Shown here piece after piece: positions 34,975-45,919 of a stretch of 64,000 bases of DNA. Both the position numbers and the translations under genes were made by a program. The notes under the pieces were generated by a model, which worked only from the letters and a program-made list of their open reading frames with translations, was not told where the DNA came from and ran no database searches. The stretch's first letter is position 1; every line of letters begins with the position of its first letter. The stretch spans positions 1-64,000 of the forward strand of contig JADDOH010023690.1 of NCBI GenBank assembly GCA_016648135.1, written 5' to 3'. Source of the DNA: Agrypnia vestita. Taxonomy: Eukaryota; Arthropoda; Insecta; Trichoptera; Phryganeidae.

Positions 34975-35215
34975 ATTAGAACATATAGAGCTTTTGCAAC
35001 ACTATTTCATAATTTTTATAACATTTCGAAACTTCAAAAATTTGATAATATGTGGATGTTCTTACGGTAGAAATGGTGAACGTTGCATTATGTAAAATGA
35101 TCACTTAAGCCAGGTAATTCAGGTCATAAGCCTTGGGCCACTCTGTAAAAGACTTTCATAGATATTTCCCGTATAAAAGTACCTTTGTATCTGTGAGACA
35201 ACAATTGTTTAATTT
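34975..35215 (+). repeat. Dispersed repeat family 'R', copy 1
   Basis: Shares with 40898-41232 and 41490-41775 the blocks 'gaacgtt.cattatgtaaa.tgat', cacttaagccag, gtcataagcc, aagactt.cata and 'tctgtgagac'. The upstream part also resembles 41520-41620. No coding and no terminal repeats found. Class unknown. Confidence 0.65.
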
Positions 35216-35286
35216 TTTCGCCACTATTGTGCACCAATGAGACTAGAAAAATAACCTATATTTTCAACAACTTTAGGACGAATAAG

Positions 35287-35441
35287 ACTTGGAAGACGCC
35301 GGCGAATTAGCTGCGAGAGTGACCAGTGTATTTACAAGCTGTGTTTTACCGAGACCATTACTGGACATCAAGGAAGACACACAAAAGGATGAATGCGTGG
35401 GCAGAGACGAGACCTTGCAGTCTTATTTCGCAGATTTGGAG
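35287..35441 (+). CDS. Candidate internal exon of an unidentified host gene
   Basis: The frame reads LEDAGELAARVTSVFTSCVL, then PRPLLDIKEDTQKDECVGRD and ETLQSYFADLE, and then reaches a strong donor match GAG|GTAAAT in phase 0 (last exon base 35441). Mixed charged and hydrophobic composition and GC-ending codons are unlike the surrounding translations. The acceptor is less clear: a pyrimidine tract leads to ACTTTAG at 35276, but that start puts a stop in this frame, so the nearer AATAAG|AC (exon from 35287) is needed. A second frame is also open over part of the stretch. Protein not recognised. Confidence 0.35.
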
Positions 35442-38397
35442 GTAAATGTCGATATGCTCCGTATCAATAATGGTACGAATTATATAAAATAGGCAACGAA
35501 TGGAATTATAGCACGCTTTTCGAGAAAAAGTAACGTGTGCACGCACATTGAAGCTACGTACAATAAAAGCACGAATCATAAACGAACGTCCAGGTAAGAA
35601 AACAGACCAGAACGTTGTTTCCTTTTGTCTTGACCTTGATGTTTTAACACAATGATTTATTTAAAGGATTTCAAAATTAGGTACTCCCGAGTTTTTAGAC
35701 AGTGACGTCAGTTTTAGAACGAGCATTATAATCGCTTCATCAGACCGGTTAACATTTACAGCTTTTATAATAATGTATTCTTCATTTAACCGGGCACGTA
35801 AAGCACAAGGTGTTATTATCTTATAAAAACAGCTTCAAAGTAGTATTTAGTATAACATATTATATTTACGTAAAAGCAGAAGATGCTGTAAATCGACATT
35901 AGATACATTTTTTATTATATTTTGAACCATAATCATAAGCTATAAATATCGATTTTAACAAGAATCATGCAATCTTTAGTACCGTGTGATATATTATGTG
36001 TTATTTAAAAAGTCGTTTATAGAATATTTAAATATTACCTTTTTCTTCGCCTTTAAATTTCTATTTCTAACAAATTCGAAGCAATATTCTCTGATGTTAA
36101 AGTTGCTTATGAAAATGTTTGTTTTAAAATATAAATTAACATTATTATTGTTTTATATACATATCTAACTTTTGTATTAATTACTTATATACGTTGATTA
36201 CTTTGACATTGATCGGTTTCGATACCACTACGCCTTCACCATATACAATAGATGAAGGTGTATGAAGATATAGGTACATACATTACCCACAAATACTTAT
36301 ATTTGTTCTAACGAAAATACGTCTTTAAATTAATCATGTCTCAGACACAAGGGTATACCATCCCTGTACAGAATATGTTTTTCTTACGTGTTTCTTGCTC
36401 GTTGATGTCCTTAAACTATTATATATTATTTATGCCTTGGACATATTTCTACAAAAACAGATTGGAAATTGATTAGGTTGGGCATTATTAAAGATAATTT
36501 CAAGTATTTTATGGCAAAATAAGTAAAATCGGCACGCTAACATGACTCTTCTGTTTATTTCTAAATCACATTGAGGTTTTGGAATAATTGTTAGAAAAAT
36601 TTTCAAAAATGTCAAAACTGCGTTATGAAGGCATGACTTTTTAACGTACTCTATGTTTAAAATGTCACGCTTTTATTCGTTGTAGGTGTTTGAGATATAT
36701 TAATTTAAATTCATTGTATCTATTGTCTGTATAATAATACTACAGAAAATATTCTTATCAAAATAACTAGATACGAGTATATTAGTATTCACGCAATCTA
36801 TCATTCATATTATGGAAGGTACAATTCCGTTTGTGAAGATTATGCCATCGGTGGTAAAACATCGCCAGTGCTATAATTATTATAAAGAATATCACTTTTA
36901 TAGTGACTGCGAACGTATCAACATTAAATTTATGACAATTATAAAGAGCGATTTTTGAATTGTTCTTCACATTTGTCTGCGGCAGTAAATAATCGTTTGC
37001 AGATATGCTTAAGAAGGTATTAAAAAGTACAAGTCATAAATGTGTATTGTTGTTTAGCTCACAAGGCTCTCAGGCACACGCGAGTATGGCGGCGGTCCTC
37101 AAGCGGCTGTTTAGATAATAAAATGATACAAATAATTGGCCTGAAAATACCAAGATCCTTATAACAGCATCCTGAAAATAACAGGATTCATAATTGTTAC
37201 CTCAACACTAAAAATAGAGAAACTTCAAAGCATCTTGACGTTCACGATGAGGCAAAGACTCTCAATGAATTGTAGCTAGGTGATGATGTTGATGATTTGC
37301 ATCTACTTTATAAAGCAGTAAAATTTATATATATCCCAGTACTTTTCGACTGTTCAGTAACAATTATTTAAAATGAAACGCCAGGGACGTCTATGGTTTA
37401 TAAAGTAATTCTCATTTACTCGTACGATAATTATATAAACATATTTTTTTTCCAATCAATTAAATTGATTAATACCATACAAGGTGCTAAAATATGTAAT
37501 AATATTATTTGAAAATTAGTGTTTAAAACCCGTTTTGGATGTCGTTAAACGTCACTCTTTCTGAAGTACAACTTCTTGATATCTTCAACACCACGTCAGA
37601 AATTAAACACCGCCAATACTTTTTAATAACCAGGTCTTGAAACGTCAAGAAGAATTGTTTGACGGTTAAAATTTATTTTATAACTATTTTCATTTTATTT
37701 ATGTTTTTATTCCAGTATGTGGGAAAGTTAGTGTAGTCCCACACATTTCGTACCCAAAAGCTATTAGTAATACGATATCTTGTTTCTTCAGGTTTTTTAA
37801 AAAAAAAACGATTATTTAGAATATTTTTGAAAATATTTGAAAATCCCGCTAAAATAAATATTTATAAAGGATGCACCATCTCGGTTCGATTCTCGTCGTA
37901 TTTGCAAGTAATATTTACTCTCGTGAAGCACTTACACGCGAGATATTTGCCGTCTCTAAAGTGGTAAAGTGACAAAAGATGTAGGAAGTTTTATTGCATG
38001 AATATCTTTTAAGCATCCAACACTCATCATAAAATCAAAATAAATAATTACATATGCCGTGTACCATACACCCACCTAAATTCATTGCTGTACCAATATC
38101 TAAAATGAATATGTAAGAAGTATTACATAATTCATTCTTTATAACGACTCCGTTACAGCAGCAATCTATTTATAATATTTTTTATATACATCTGTTAACA
38201 GATTAAATTATAACAGCAGATGTATTATAATATTTTTTATGTTGTCACTCACTCAGTCCTAGGCACGTTCCTTAAAGTTGGTTATCGGATAAAGTAAAAT
38301 ATAAGTAGGTATACTAAAATGATAATTTTGCATAAATAAAGGCCCAGATAATTTGAATTACATTGGAATGTAATTCATTACATTGAAGTGAAGTGTA
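35442..38397. other. No recognisable gene
   Basis: Long AT-rich stretch. Open frames of 60-70 codons are Lys/Phe/Ile-rich and look like chance. A GC-richer spot at 37085-37110 is short. Confidence 0.5.
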
Positions 38398-38815
38398 AAA
38401 TTCCCTTTTACTCCATTTATATTAACTCGTGGCGTCTGCTTGCTTGACGAAAAAACTTTGGATCGATTTTTAACCCTTTTCCCGTGATCCAATCGAGCTG
38501 AAACTTTGCAAGCAGACTCGTGGCGACGATCAAAAAGATCTATCAAATTTTCGTTAAAAAAATTAATAAATTTTTGGATTTTTCAAATTTTTAATGGTTT
38601 TTTCATACAATTTGTATGAAGAGATTCTGACGCATCTGGTAGACGCGAAAACTGATAAAATAATAATTTTGGATTTTTCGAAATTTTTATCCCTTTCGTA
38701 GCGACGCATCCCAACGTGCCCAACGCATAGGTTAAGCGTCAAACCAGTTTCCAGTAGTAAATGAGAAAGGAAGTATAATAAAAACTTGGTTTTTATTGGT
38801 TACTTTTTTAGGTAT
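38398..38815 (+). repeat. Unclassified repeat, copy 1
   Basis: The block 38398-38612 (ctccatttatattaactcgt, ggcgtctgcttgctt, gatccaatcgagctgaaact, gcaagcagactcgtggcgac) recurs at 39306-39556. A second block (38760-38815: aggaagta.aataaaaacttggtttt) recurs near 39965-40012. The internal gcgtctgcttgc/gcaagcagac pair forms a stem of about 10 bp. Non-coding. Confidence 0.85.
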
Positions 38816-38984
38816 ATAAGTTGATTACAGTCTCATATTTGAAATAGGGAACACATACCTATTATAAGTGTTAAAATAAATATTTTAGTGCTACTTTTCT
38901 AAAAAAGCAAAACAGCAGTTCGTTTACAGTGTAATATAATCAAAGTTATGTACCTACATAATTCAGTCTATAGACTATAGAAGG

Positions 38985-39121
38985 AGGACTTCATGGCTGA
39001 AAAACTTGAGACAATGGCTTGGCCAGTCTACGTGGAGCTGTTCCGGGCCGCAGTAAACAAAGTCCGCATAGCCAACGTCCGGTAAATGGACAGGGCACGA
39101 GAAGAAGAAGAAGAAGAAGAC
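38985..39121 (+). pseudogene. Non-LTR retrotransposon 3' end with (gaa)n tail
   Basis: Reads MAEKLETMAWPVYVELFRAA, then VNKVRIANVR and a stop, matching the 'A.DR..W..LV.A.C' closing block of RTE-like elements. Then comes a run of gaagaagaagaagaa. It lies between the two copies of the unclassified repeat. Confidence 0.55.
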
Positions 39122-39305
39122 TGTTATAATCAGATTGTTATAACATATATGTTAGAAAAGCAAGTGAAATGTCTAATTGAAGTTAATAAAATATATGGAC
39201 TGTAAAAATATATTTGAAATAATAATAGAATATTCAATAATACATAGATTGAAGTAAATAATGTATTAAAATAAATTATATCGATACGCGTATGGAATCT
39301 AAATG

Positions 39306-40012
39306 AAAGTTCTTTTTACTCCCTTTATATTTAACTCGTGGCGTCTGCTTGCTTATCGGCTTGCCGGTTTGCCGTCAACAAAAACTTTGGATCGATTTTT
39401 GACCCTTTTCCCCGTGATCCAATCGAGCTGAAACTTGGCAAGCAGACTCGTGGCGACGATCAAGAAGATCTATCAAATTTTCGTTAAAAAAAATTATTAA
39501 TTATTACAGTATAATTTCGGATTTTTAGAAATTTTATTGGTTTTTTCATATTGGAATCATTAGAAAAGTTTGTTTAGCAACGGCGCGGCGGCCCGATAAC
39601 GTCGCGGAATATTTTCTAAATTTGAATTACTCCGTCGGTATATAGGTACACTACTACGAATTTCGAAAATTTACAAAACAATTGGATCACAGATGACAGC
39701 AAAATTGGTTTTTTTGGGAAAAAATCAAATAATAATTTATTTCTTTTAGATTTCTGCTTAGTTTTGAAGAATTCTACATTGCTCAAATCTGATTCTGACT
39801 AAATCATTTGACGCTGGAAATCTATAAGGTACAATATTGATTATAATTGTATCTATCAAAATCTTGACATTTCAAAACATCTGAAATTTTAGAAATATAT
39901 TAAATTTCTGTAAGTTTAGTGTTATGTTATATGTTTTCATTCGTCTTTAATTATTGTTATGTTTTACAAAGAAAGGGAGTACAGTAAATACTTGGTTTTT
40001 GTGGGTTACTTT
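39306..40012 (+). repeat. Unclassified repeat, copy 2 (longer)
   Basis: Same start and end blocks as 38398-38815, but with about 400 bp more between them and a small insertion (cggcttgccggtttgccgtc) at 39358. The two copies are direct repeats about 910 bp apart. Confidence 0.8.
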
Positions 40013-40414
40013 TTTTACATATTTTTTTATTTATTTTTTCAACGATTTTGGATTTTCAATACTTTTTAATATATGTAGTGGGTAGTTAATTGAAATATTT
40101 ATTTCCTACAAAAGAATATTGATTTTGCGCAGCAATGGTATCATATTTATATATTTATGGGTATTAAAATTTAAGAATTTCTAGAATTTGGTGTTCCGAT
40201 TTTTTCGTTTTCTTTAAATATTTGGATAAAAGATTGTTTTAATAATATAACTAGATTGTTTATCAAGGTTTTGTTTTGAACATTTGTCCATTTTTCAATG
40301 GGAAAAATAAACGATTTTATTTCTACTGTTAGAAGTATATATATCAGAATTTGATTCATAATTTTATCAGTATGTATTCTTCTGCAATCTGTTTCACCAA
40401 TACTGAGGATCATG

Positions 40415-40615
40415 ACTGAGGTAATGATGTGTTTACGTCCGTCCTTGACAACTTTCTTCCATCTTTTTCTGTCGCCCGCAGATTGGATTGCCTTTCCTAA
40501 ATATAATAGCTCGTAGCATCTTTGACCTGATCAAGTCCAGCGAGTCGCAGATCGAGCTCTTTTCCAGTCACCACTAACTCCGGGTTATCATCATCTCTGC
40601 AGGCGAAAAATGAAA
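40415..40615 (-). pseudogene. Non-LTR polymerase remnant with an internal deletion
   Basis: On the minus strand one frame reads NPELVVTGKELDLRLAGLDQ, then VKDATSYYI. After a one-base shift it reads YLGKAIQSAGDRKRWKKVVK, then DGRKHIITSV. The first part resembles the 'YLG' strand region near the end of the reverse-transcriptase domain; the second resembles the 'DR.RWR..V' C terminus. The stretch normally between them (several hundred bases) is missing. Family is non-LTR, clade unsure. Confidence 0.5.
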
Positions 40616-40897
40616 AGATAGGCTGATGGTGGAAGTCTTTTCAAATTTTTTGTTTAACAAAAATTGAACCGTTAGTATGCCTTGCTTATTACTTAGTACT
40701 AAGGATTCTATTCATTTGTCTCCATTACTGCATTTCAAAGTAGTGCTGAATGTTTGTTTCTCTCTTAATCTTGCTTGATCTCATTATACATGTTTTTATT
40801 CAGAATATTTTGAGTTTGTACATATTTAAATTATATATATTTGTTTTATATAGAAGTTGAATATATATTAAAATTATACGATATGTTCCATATTATG

Positions 40898-41232
40898 TGT
40901 TGCAACAATCCTTAACGTGACCGGCATCCAAAGCTTTGGAGTTACATTGTGTAAAGTTCGGATTCGATTCCAGGTGAGGTCACAATTTTAATCGATGTGA
41001 TTTACTCAAGCCTGGGTATTTTGTGATTTATTTCGCTTCTGTCATTGGGCCTTATGGCTTGTTGAATTGTAAATAAATAAATCGTAAATAAATAAATAAA
41101 AAGTTATCACTTAAGCCAGCCGTACGATAGGTCGTAAGCCCTATGAACACTCAAAGACTTCCATACCTGCTTTCCAATAAAAATATAATTTCGTGTCTGT
41201 GAGATATCTATAATATATTGATTGAATTATGA
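40898..41232 (+). repeat. Repeat family 'R', copy 2, interrupted by a SINE
   Basis: Left part 40898-40958 and right part 41100-41232 together align with the uninterrupted copy at 41600-41775 ('gttacattgtgtaaagt' joined to 'tatcacttaagccagccgta'). The intervening 141 bases are a SINE. The first 45 bases also match 41494-41538 in inverted orientation. Confidence 0.8.
40959..41099 (+). mobile_element. 5'-truncated tRNA-derived SINE in repeat 'R'
   Basis: Starts at a B-box-like sequence (GGATTCGATTCC), then gtgaggtc, atgtgatttactcaagcctg, cattgggccttatggcttgt and an (aaat)n tail. Flanked by AAAGTT at 40953-40958 and 41100-41105. It lacks the A-box half. Relatives lie at 54736 and 60583. Confidence 0.75.
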
Positions 41233-41489
41233 TGTCCCTGTGTCAAAAATCCAGTAGATACTGTTCTGAAAAATTTGGACAAACTCAAAATGTTCTGAAT
41301 GAAAATACTGGTCTAAAAAGGAGTTTAAAAAAAAGATAAATTAAAATGATATTTCAGGCGTATTCTAGTGTAATGCTAATAATTCGGAAGAATCTCATTA
41401 GACATATAAAGGATATTGCTAAAAAAAAATCCAAAAATCATAAAATAGATATCTATCTCATCAGTGACAACTGTGGTCATTTAAGGGGA

Positions 41490-41775
41490 ATGAAAAAGCT
41501 TTGGATGCCGGTCACGCTAAGGAATGTTGCAACACATATACGGAACATGTCGAATAATTTAAATATATACAACTTCCAAAAATATAATAGACGTAGTATT
41601 CTATCATGGGTGGAAATGTGAACGTTACATTGTGTAAAGTGATTACTTAAGTCAGCCGTACGACAGGTCGTAAGCCCTATGAACACCCAAAGACTTACAT
41701 ACCTACTTTACCATAAAAATATAATTAGATCTCTGTGGGACATCTATAATATATTGATTAGTTCAAGTTTTTATT
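41490..41775 (+). repeat. Repeat family 'R', copy 3
   Basis: Uninterrupted version of the same repeat, ending 'acatctataatatattgatt' like copy 2. A 91-codon open frame (41346-41621) overlaps it, but the repeat is conserved without regard to that frame, so it is not counted as a gene. Confidence 0.8.
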
Positions 41776-42056
41776 CACAGTTAATATATATCACAGGCTG
41801 AACTCTTTATCTAAAAGAATTAAAAATCGATTAGATTCTAAAATATGAATGGGCTTACCCGTAGTGAAGGTTAATAGGTTATTTTGGGTTATTCAGTGAT
41901 TTGTTTTTAGGTAGTTTAACCATTCATTAAAGTTAAATACATACATCATTAATCTAATGTAGCCTTAAACGTTTTCTTCTAGTAGTTTGTTATTTAAACA
42001 AAAAATAATTCCAACACAAGTAAAATGTTGTTCTGTGCGTCAGGTGCGGGGGTTGT

Positions 42057-42057
<1 letters not shown>
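41776..42057. other. No recognisable feature
   Basis: AT-rich sequence between repeat R and a (TA)n tract. Confidence 0.5.

Positions 42058-42089
<32 letters not shown>
42058..42089. repeat. (TA)n microsatellite
   Basis: About 15 uninterrupted TA units. Confidence 0.95.
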
Positions 42090-42091
<2 letters not shown>

Positions 42092-42716
42092 TCCGTTGAA
42101 AAACTAAGAACGAGATTCCAGGAATCTCATTTGAAGACTGCAAAAAAAACCTGAAAACCCGCTGCGAACAATGGAACTTACGACGAGCACCATTTTGTTT
42201 TGCAACGAGAAGTCGATCACTCTAGACAGAGGTGGGTTAAGGCAGCTTTTCTGTCTATTTTCAGAAGAATGCTTAAGGTAGATCATAATAATTTCTGTCA
42301 TCACAAATTAAAAAATATAAGTTTTGAGTGGAAAACTATCTATTATAAAGAGTCCAATAACGTAACTTTGAAAACGAAAATTTCAATGGATCTTTTTCGA
42401 TCATGATTAGACTTTGAAGACCCTCGAAATTAAAACAGAGAAAAAAGTAAAAATACTATTGCATAGTGCGTGAAGACATTTATTTTATTATAAAAAAATA
42501 AAAACTTTTTAAAGAGATAAAAATATTTATTACTAATTAACTAACGTCGAAATATATAAATAAACAAGTATTCTGTATTTAATTTTTTTTTCTGTATTGA
42601 ATACTTGATGTGACTAATAAATACTAGCAGCAGATTGGGAAGCTGCTAGGCCCCGTGGGCAGCTATGTTGACCGCTGTAAGTGCCATACCTAAGTGTACC
42701 GTAAGTGGTACATAAT
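42090..42716. other. Unassigned sequence
   Basis: The first 330 bases are moderately balanced in composition, with overlapping 66-68-codon frames on both strands and no recognisable motif. The rest is AT-rich. Confidence 0.35.
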
Positions 42717-42769
42717 GCAATAGGCTATAGGCTGTAGGTGTCTGCAATAGGCTAACGGCTGTAGGTACT
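42717..42769. repeat. 27-bp tandem duplication
   Basis: gcaataggctataggctgta ggtgtct is followed by gcaataggctaacggctgta ggtact. The aacggctgtagg core also occurs in the minisatellite at 4057-4258. Confidence 0.8.
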
Positions 42770-42829
42770 GAGCGCTTCGCGGTCGATAGTGGCCACTGGC
42801 CAGCTATTAGTATCTTCGATTAACTGTAG

Positions 42830-43140
42830 ATTGGGATTTTTCATACGATTTGGCTATTTTTGAAACAGGTAATGACAAAACTACGCACCACATACTGCGT
42901 TTTTGAAGCAATCATAATATAGATGATCCGTCGCCGTGTATGCTTCCGAGATTGACACCTTGTCTACCAAACTTATTTACATTACCTAGAAATTAAACGT
43001 CAAAAGTATAATTGCCGTTAGAAAAAACAAAATTGACGTAAGAAAATAAACAATTCGATGTATCTCGCCTTAAAGTGTCTCGAATATTAAATGATGTATA
43101 TATCATATTTCTATACAATAAATATTTGCAGATTTAGCGC
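42830..43140 (+). repeat. Dispersed repeat, related to 58470-58985
   Basis: Shares 'tttttcata.gattt', 'ggtaatgacaaaacta.gca', 'ctgcgtttttgaagcaat', 'ataatatagat', 'acctagaaattaaacgtcaaa' and 'atatttgc' blocks in the same order with the later region. Non-coding, class unknown. Confidence 0.65.
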
Positions 43141-43189
43141 ATTTATAATATAGATACTTACCTCAGTACCTATGCGTACCTGTATTGAC

Positions 43190-43192
<3 letters not shown>

Positions 43193-43228
<36 letters not shown>
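43193..43228. repeat. (TA)n microsatellite
   Basis: About 17 TA units between the dispersed repeat and the fold-back fragment. Confidence 0.95.
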
Positions 43229-43229
<1 letters not shown>

Positions 43230-43237
43230 CGAATTAT

Positions 43238-43330
43238 TTTCTGGGGGAACCCGCGTCAAATAGTTCTGAAAAGGACTTTTAAACTCCCGACGTTTCGAAC
43301 AGCTCACTATAACACTGCTCATTCTCATGG
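43238..43330 (+). repeat. Fragment of the fold-back family at 61927
   Basis: Shares gggggaacccgcgtcaaat, cgacgtttcgaacagctcac and a ctgctcattctcatgggc-like end with the arms of 61927-62252. Confidence 0.7.
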
Positions 43331-43399
43331 GCCTCTTATTTTGAGTCCTGCCCAAAACTGGACGAGTAAACCCGACTGTTCGGGGCAAGAGCCAGAACA

Positions 43400-44510
43400 A
43401 AAGTGAAATAAAAATCCTAATTGGTGCTAAAAATTATCTATTTATTTATTTGTTTAATTGCCGACTTTGGGAAAGGATAATGACTTTACTAATTTGTTTT
43501 TCTATTATTGGTGAATTTTGTGGGTTAATTTTCAAAGTTGGGTTTTTTCGGAAATTGCAGTATTACATGTGTTTGTCTCTAAGATATTAATTAGTCCAGG
43601 TATTTGGTATTCTTATGGAATCATTTCTACTGTTCATGTTATTTTTATGAATGAAAATTTCTATTGCTTCTCGGCATGTGCGCGATTATTCTAAGTTAAG
43701 GTTAGCTATGGTATGTACATTATCAAAATCTATTTTGTGGCCCTCGGTTAAAACAAAATAGATCTTCGTGTCCTCCATGATCTAGTAATTATTTATATGG
43801 CGTATATACCAAAAATTACAGTACCTTATAGCACAAATACAAAAGGCAGCAGTAGCCTCTATGTCCATGGCGATCACCGGCCCTCAGTGAGAGCTCGCCG
43901 TGTACACAATCACGGAGAGCTTCTCGCCTGTTCTCGGCGAGTATGTACAGCCGCCACCAAATATACCCAAATATCCCTGTCCGATCAAGGAGATCTCCAA
44001 GCCTATTTATTTCTCTCCTCTACCTAGAGTGATCAATCGCTATAACTAGACATCATCTAAAGACGGTAACCTTAATGTATTATTTATAACACAGGCTCAG
44101 TTTAAAATCGTAATATTGATAAATTTGATAATAAATAATAAAACATGATAAATTTGGTTGATGGTCGCTTAATAATTTATGGATAAAATTATATTCCACC
44201 GAGAAACTCTATTTGTAGATACACGGTGTTGACCTTGAAACCGCGTACTCGTATAACTTATTAATTCTAACACATAACTAAATTATATTCGTTGATTTGC
44301 GGCATTCTAAATCTTATTCTGAACATTATTTTGGTCATTTTTTTATAATTTCTTTACGAAAAAAATTACGCCTTCAGTGCCTATTGCATTAATATGCCAT
44401 CTTTAAAATGTCCATCAAATATTCTATGACTACTCTATGACCACCTATCATAATCAGTTACGACCTATTTATCAAAAAGTAAATATTTAAAAAAAATACG
44501 CGTTATTTTT
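43400..44510. other. No recognisable gene
   Basis: AT-rich apart from 43860-44030, which is open for 76 codons (43797-44027) with no recognisable motif. Confidence 0.45.
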
Positions 44511-44519
44511 ATGCGAAAT

Positions 44520-44908
44520 TATTATTGGTTCCGTAAGATCCGGCCCAACATTCGTAGGCTCGGAGCTGTCAGGGTTTCTTTTCGATCGTATCTCCCGCGG
44601 GTTCGAGCTCGGCTCCCGTCAATTACCACTAAAAGTAATGTTTATTTCCACATCTCCGACGCTTCTCCGTTTTCTGCAACATCCTCCGCAGAGCCGACTG
44701 GTGGGCCGACTCGGCTGGCGGAGGAAACGCGCGGAAGTTGCCACGGCAGATCACACGACCAGATTAAACGGTTCTACACGCCGTTACGGTTTCGTGTTGT
44801 CTTATTTCGCTGTTCGGAATTTCCTGGAGTGTTGCCATTAAATGTTGCGTGATGGAGACGCCACGAGGCGGGAATACTCTCGCCACGAGTTCCCGGTGAC
44901 AAAGAAAG
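44520..44908 (+). promoter_or_regulatory. CpG-rich island, possible 5' exon or promoter
   Basis: A 390-base stretch with many CpGs (tcccgcgggttcgagctcgg, gccgactcggctggcggagg) in AT-rich surroundings. One plus frame is open for 113 codons (44511-44852) and others are open too, as expected of GC-rich DNA. A donor-like AAAG|GTAAAT follows at 44908. It could be a first exon with 5' untranslated sequence, a promoter, or a GC-rich repeat. I see no TATA box and no recognisable protein. Confidence 0.3.
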
Positions 44909-45154
44909 GTAAATAATAAGTAAGAATAGTAAATAGTTTGCCAAAAGAAAATTAATAAAAAATCTGATAAAATCATTGGCATTTTCAGATGTAACCCGAG
45001 TTGGAGAACTTTGCACTACCAAAATATATTATCGTAGGGTCGCGCCGGTGGAAGGCAAAGACAAATGAAACACTTGAAATGAATTTATGTTTTTTTTATT
45101 ACAAAAGTCACTGAATAATTATTCATTAATATAATTATAATTATTCAATTATTG

Positions 45155-45174
45155 CCCCAGCTAATTAGCTGGGG
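45155..45174. repeat. Perfect 20-bp palindrome
   Basis: CCCCAGCTAATTAGCTGGGG. Pairing continues outward (aattatt/aataatt) with one mismatch. It is too close to perfect to form a useful loop as RNA, but could extrude as DNA. Confidence 0.85.
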
Positions 45175-45214
45175 AAATAATTTCACACTCGTCACTCGAG
45201 AATCTTCCACTTGT

Positions 45215-45478
45215 CTAAAATACTTTAAACTCGTCTTCTAAAATATTCGCACGTCTGTAAACAATTTCTTCACCATTTCTTATCATACTGATCGCTATAG
45301 AAAACAATCGAATGCTCGGTAGGTAGGTACTCTCGTAATTTATTTCGCTGTTCGAAAGAACGTGCATCGCAACACTGTTTGTTTCATTTCTATGGTCTTG
45401 ATTCACTTGTGTTATATTACTGTGTTCTCGGTGTTCGGCGTATTTATAAAGACCCGATGTTTTCGAAGCTTCTGGCAT
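45215..45478 (-). CDS. Low-confidence coding candidate
   Basis: An 87-codon frame from an ATG at 45478 (context gaaactATGcc) reads MPEASKTSGLYKYAEHREHS, later SNSEINYESTYLPSIRLFSI, and ends in TAG. Residue mix is protein-like and codons are varied. No domain, no homologue I can name and no polyadenylation signal seen nearby. It could be chance. Confidence 0.22.
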   Translation of the reverse strand: MPEASKTSGLYKYAEHREHSNITQVNQDHRNETNSVAMHVLSNSEINYESTYLPSIRLFSIAISMIRNGEEIVYRRANILEDEFKVF

Positions 45479-45571
45479 AGTTTCGCGTATTCGAGTTCTT
45501 TTTAAATTCCGCTAGAATGTTCGGAAGTCTTTAATTATATGTAGATCTTATTGTTGTAAGAATAGCAATGA

Positions 45572-45916
45572 GTGCGTGTACATAATATAATGTCACATCA
45601 GTATTCAAAGTATTTTCAAATTAAGCTTAACGCTTGTGCTATGAAAATAGGACTGAATGACATGACATTAAGTATGTGGTTTGATTCTACGTGTGTCTTC
45701 AAATGTGACCGATTTCAACTGCAAATTATCGTATGCGCTAAACATTTTTCCAGAGGATGCCTGCCATTAAACACTTTCAATGTAAAAATTATGCTGGTTG
45801 TCACTCATTCATATTTTGATATGGACCCGTACGTGGCGGCATTAAAATTTTCCAATTCAAGTAAAACCGTCTGGTATACAAAAATGTTAAATAAAAAAAT
45901 GTTCCATAATTCATAA
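45572..45916 (+). other. Long but unassigned open frame (114 codons)
   Basis: One of the longest open frames in the window. It contains LNDMTLSMWFDSTCVFKCDR and HSYFDMDPYVAALKFSNSS. No motif, no splice signals of note and AT-rich codons; most likely chance. Confidence 0.15.
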
Positions 45917-45919
45917 TAC

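Noticed and set aside
36782..36970. 62-codon minus frame with a hydrophobic stretch
   Set aside because: AT-rich chance frame; no start context or homology.
41346..41621. 91-codon plus frame
   Set aside because: Overlaps repeat family R, whose copies are not conserved in this frame.
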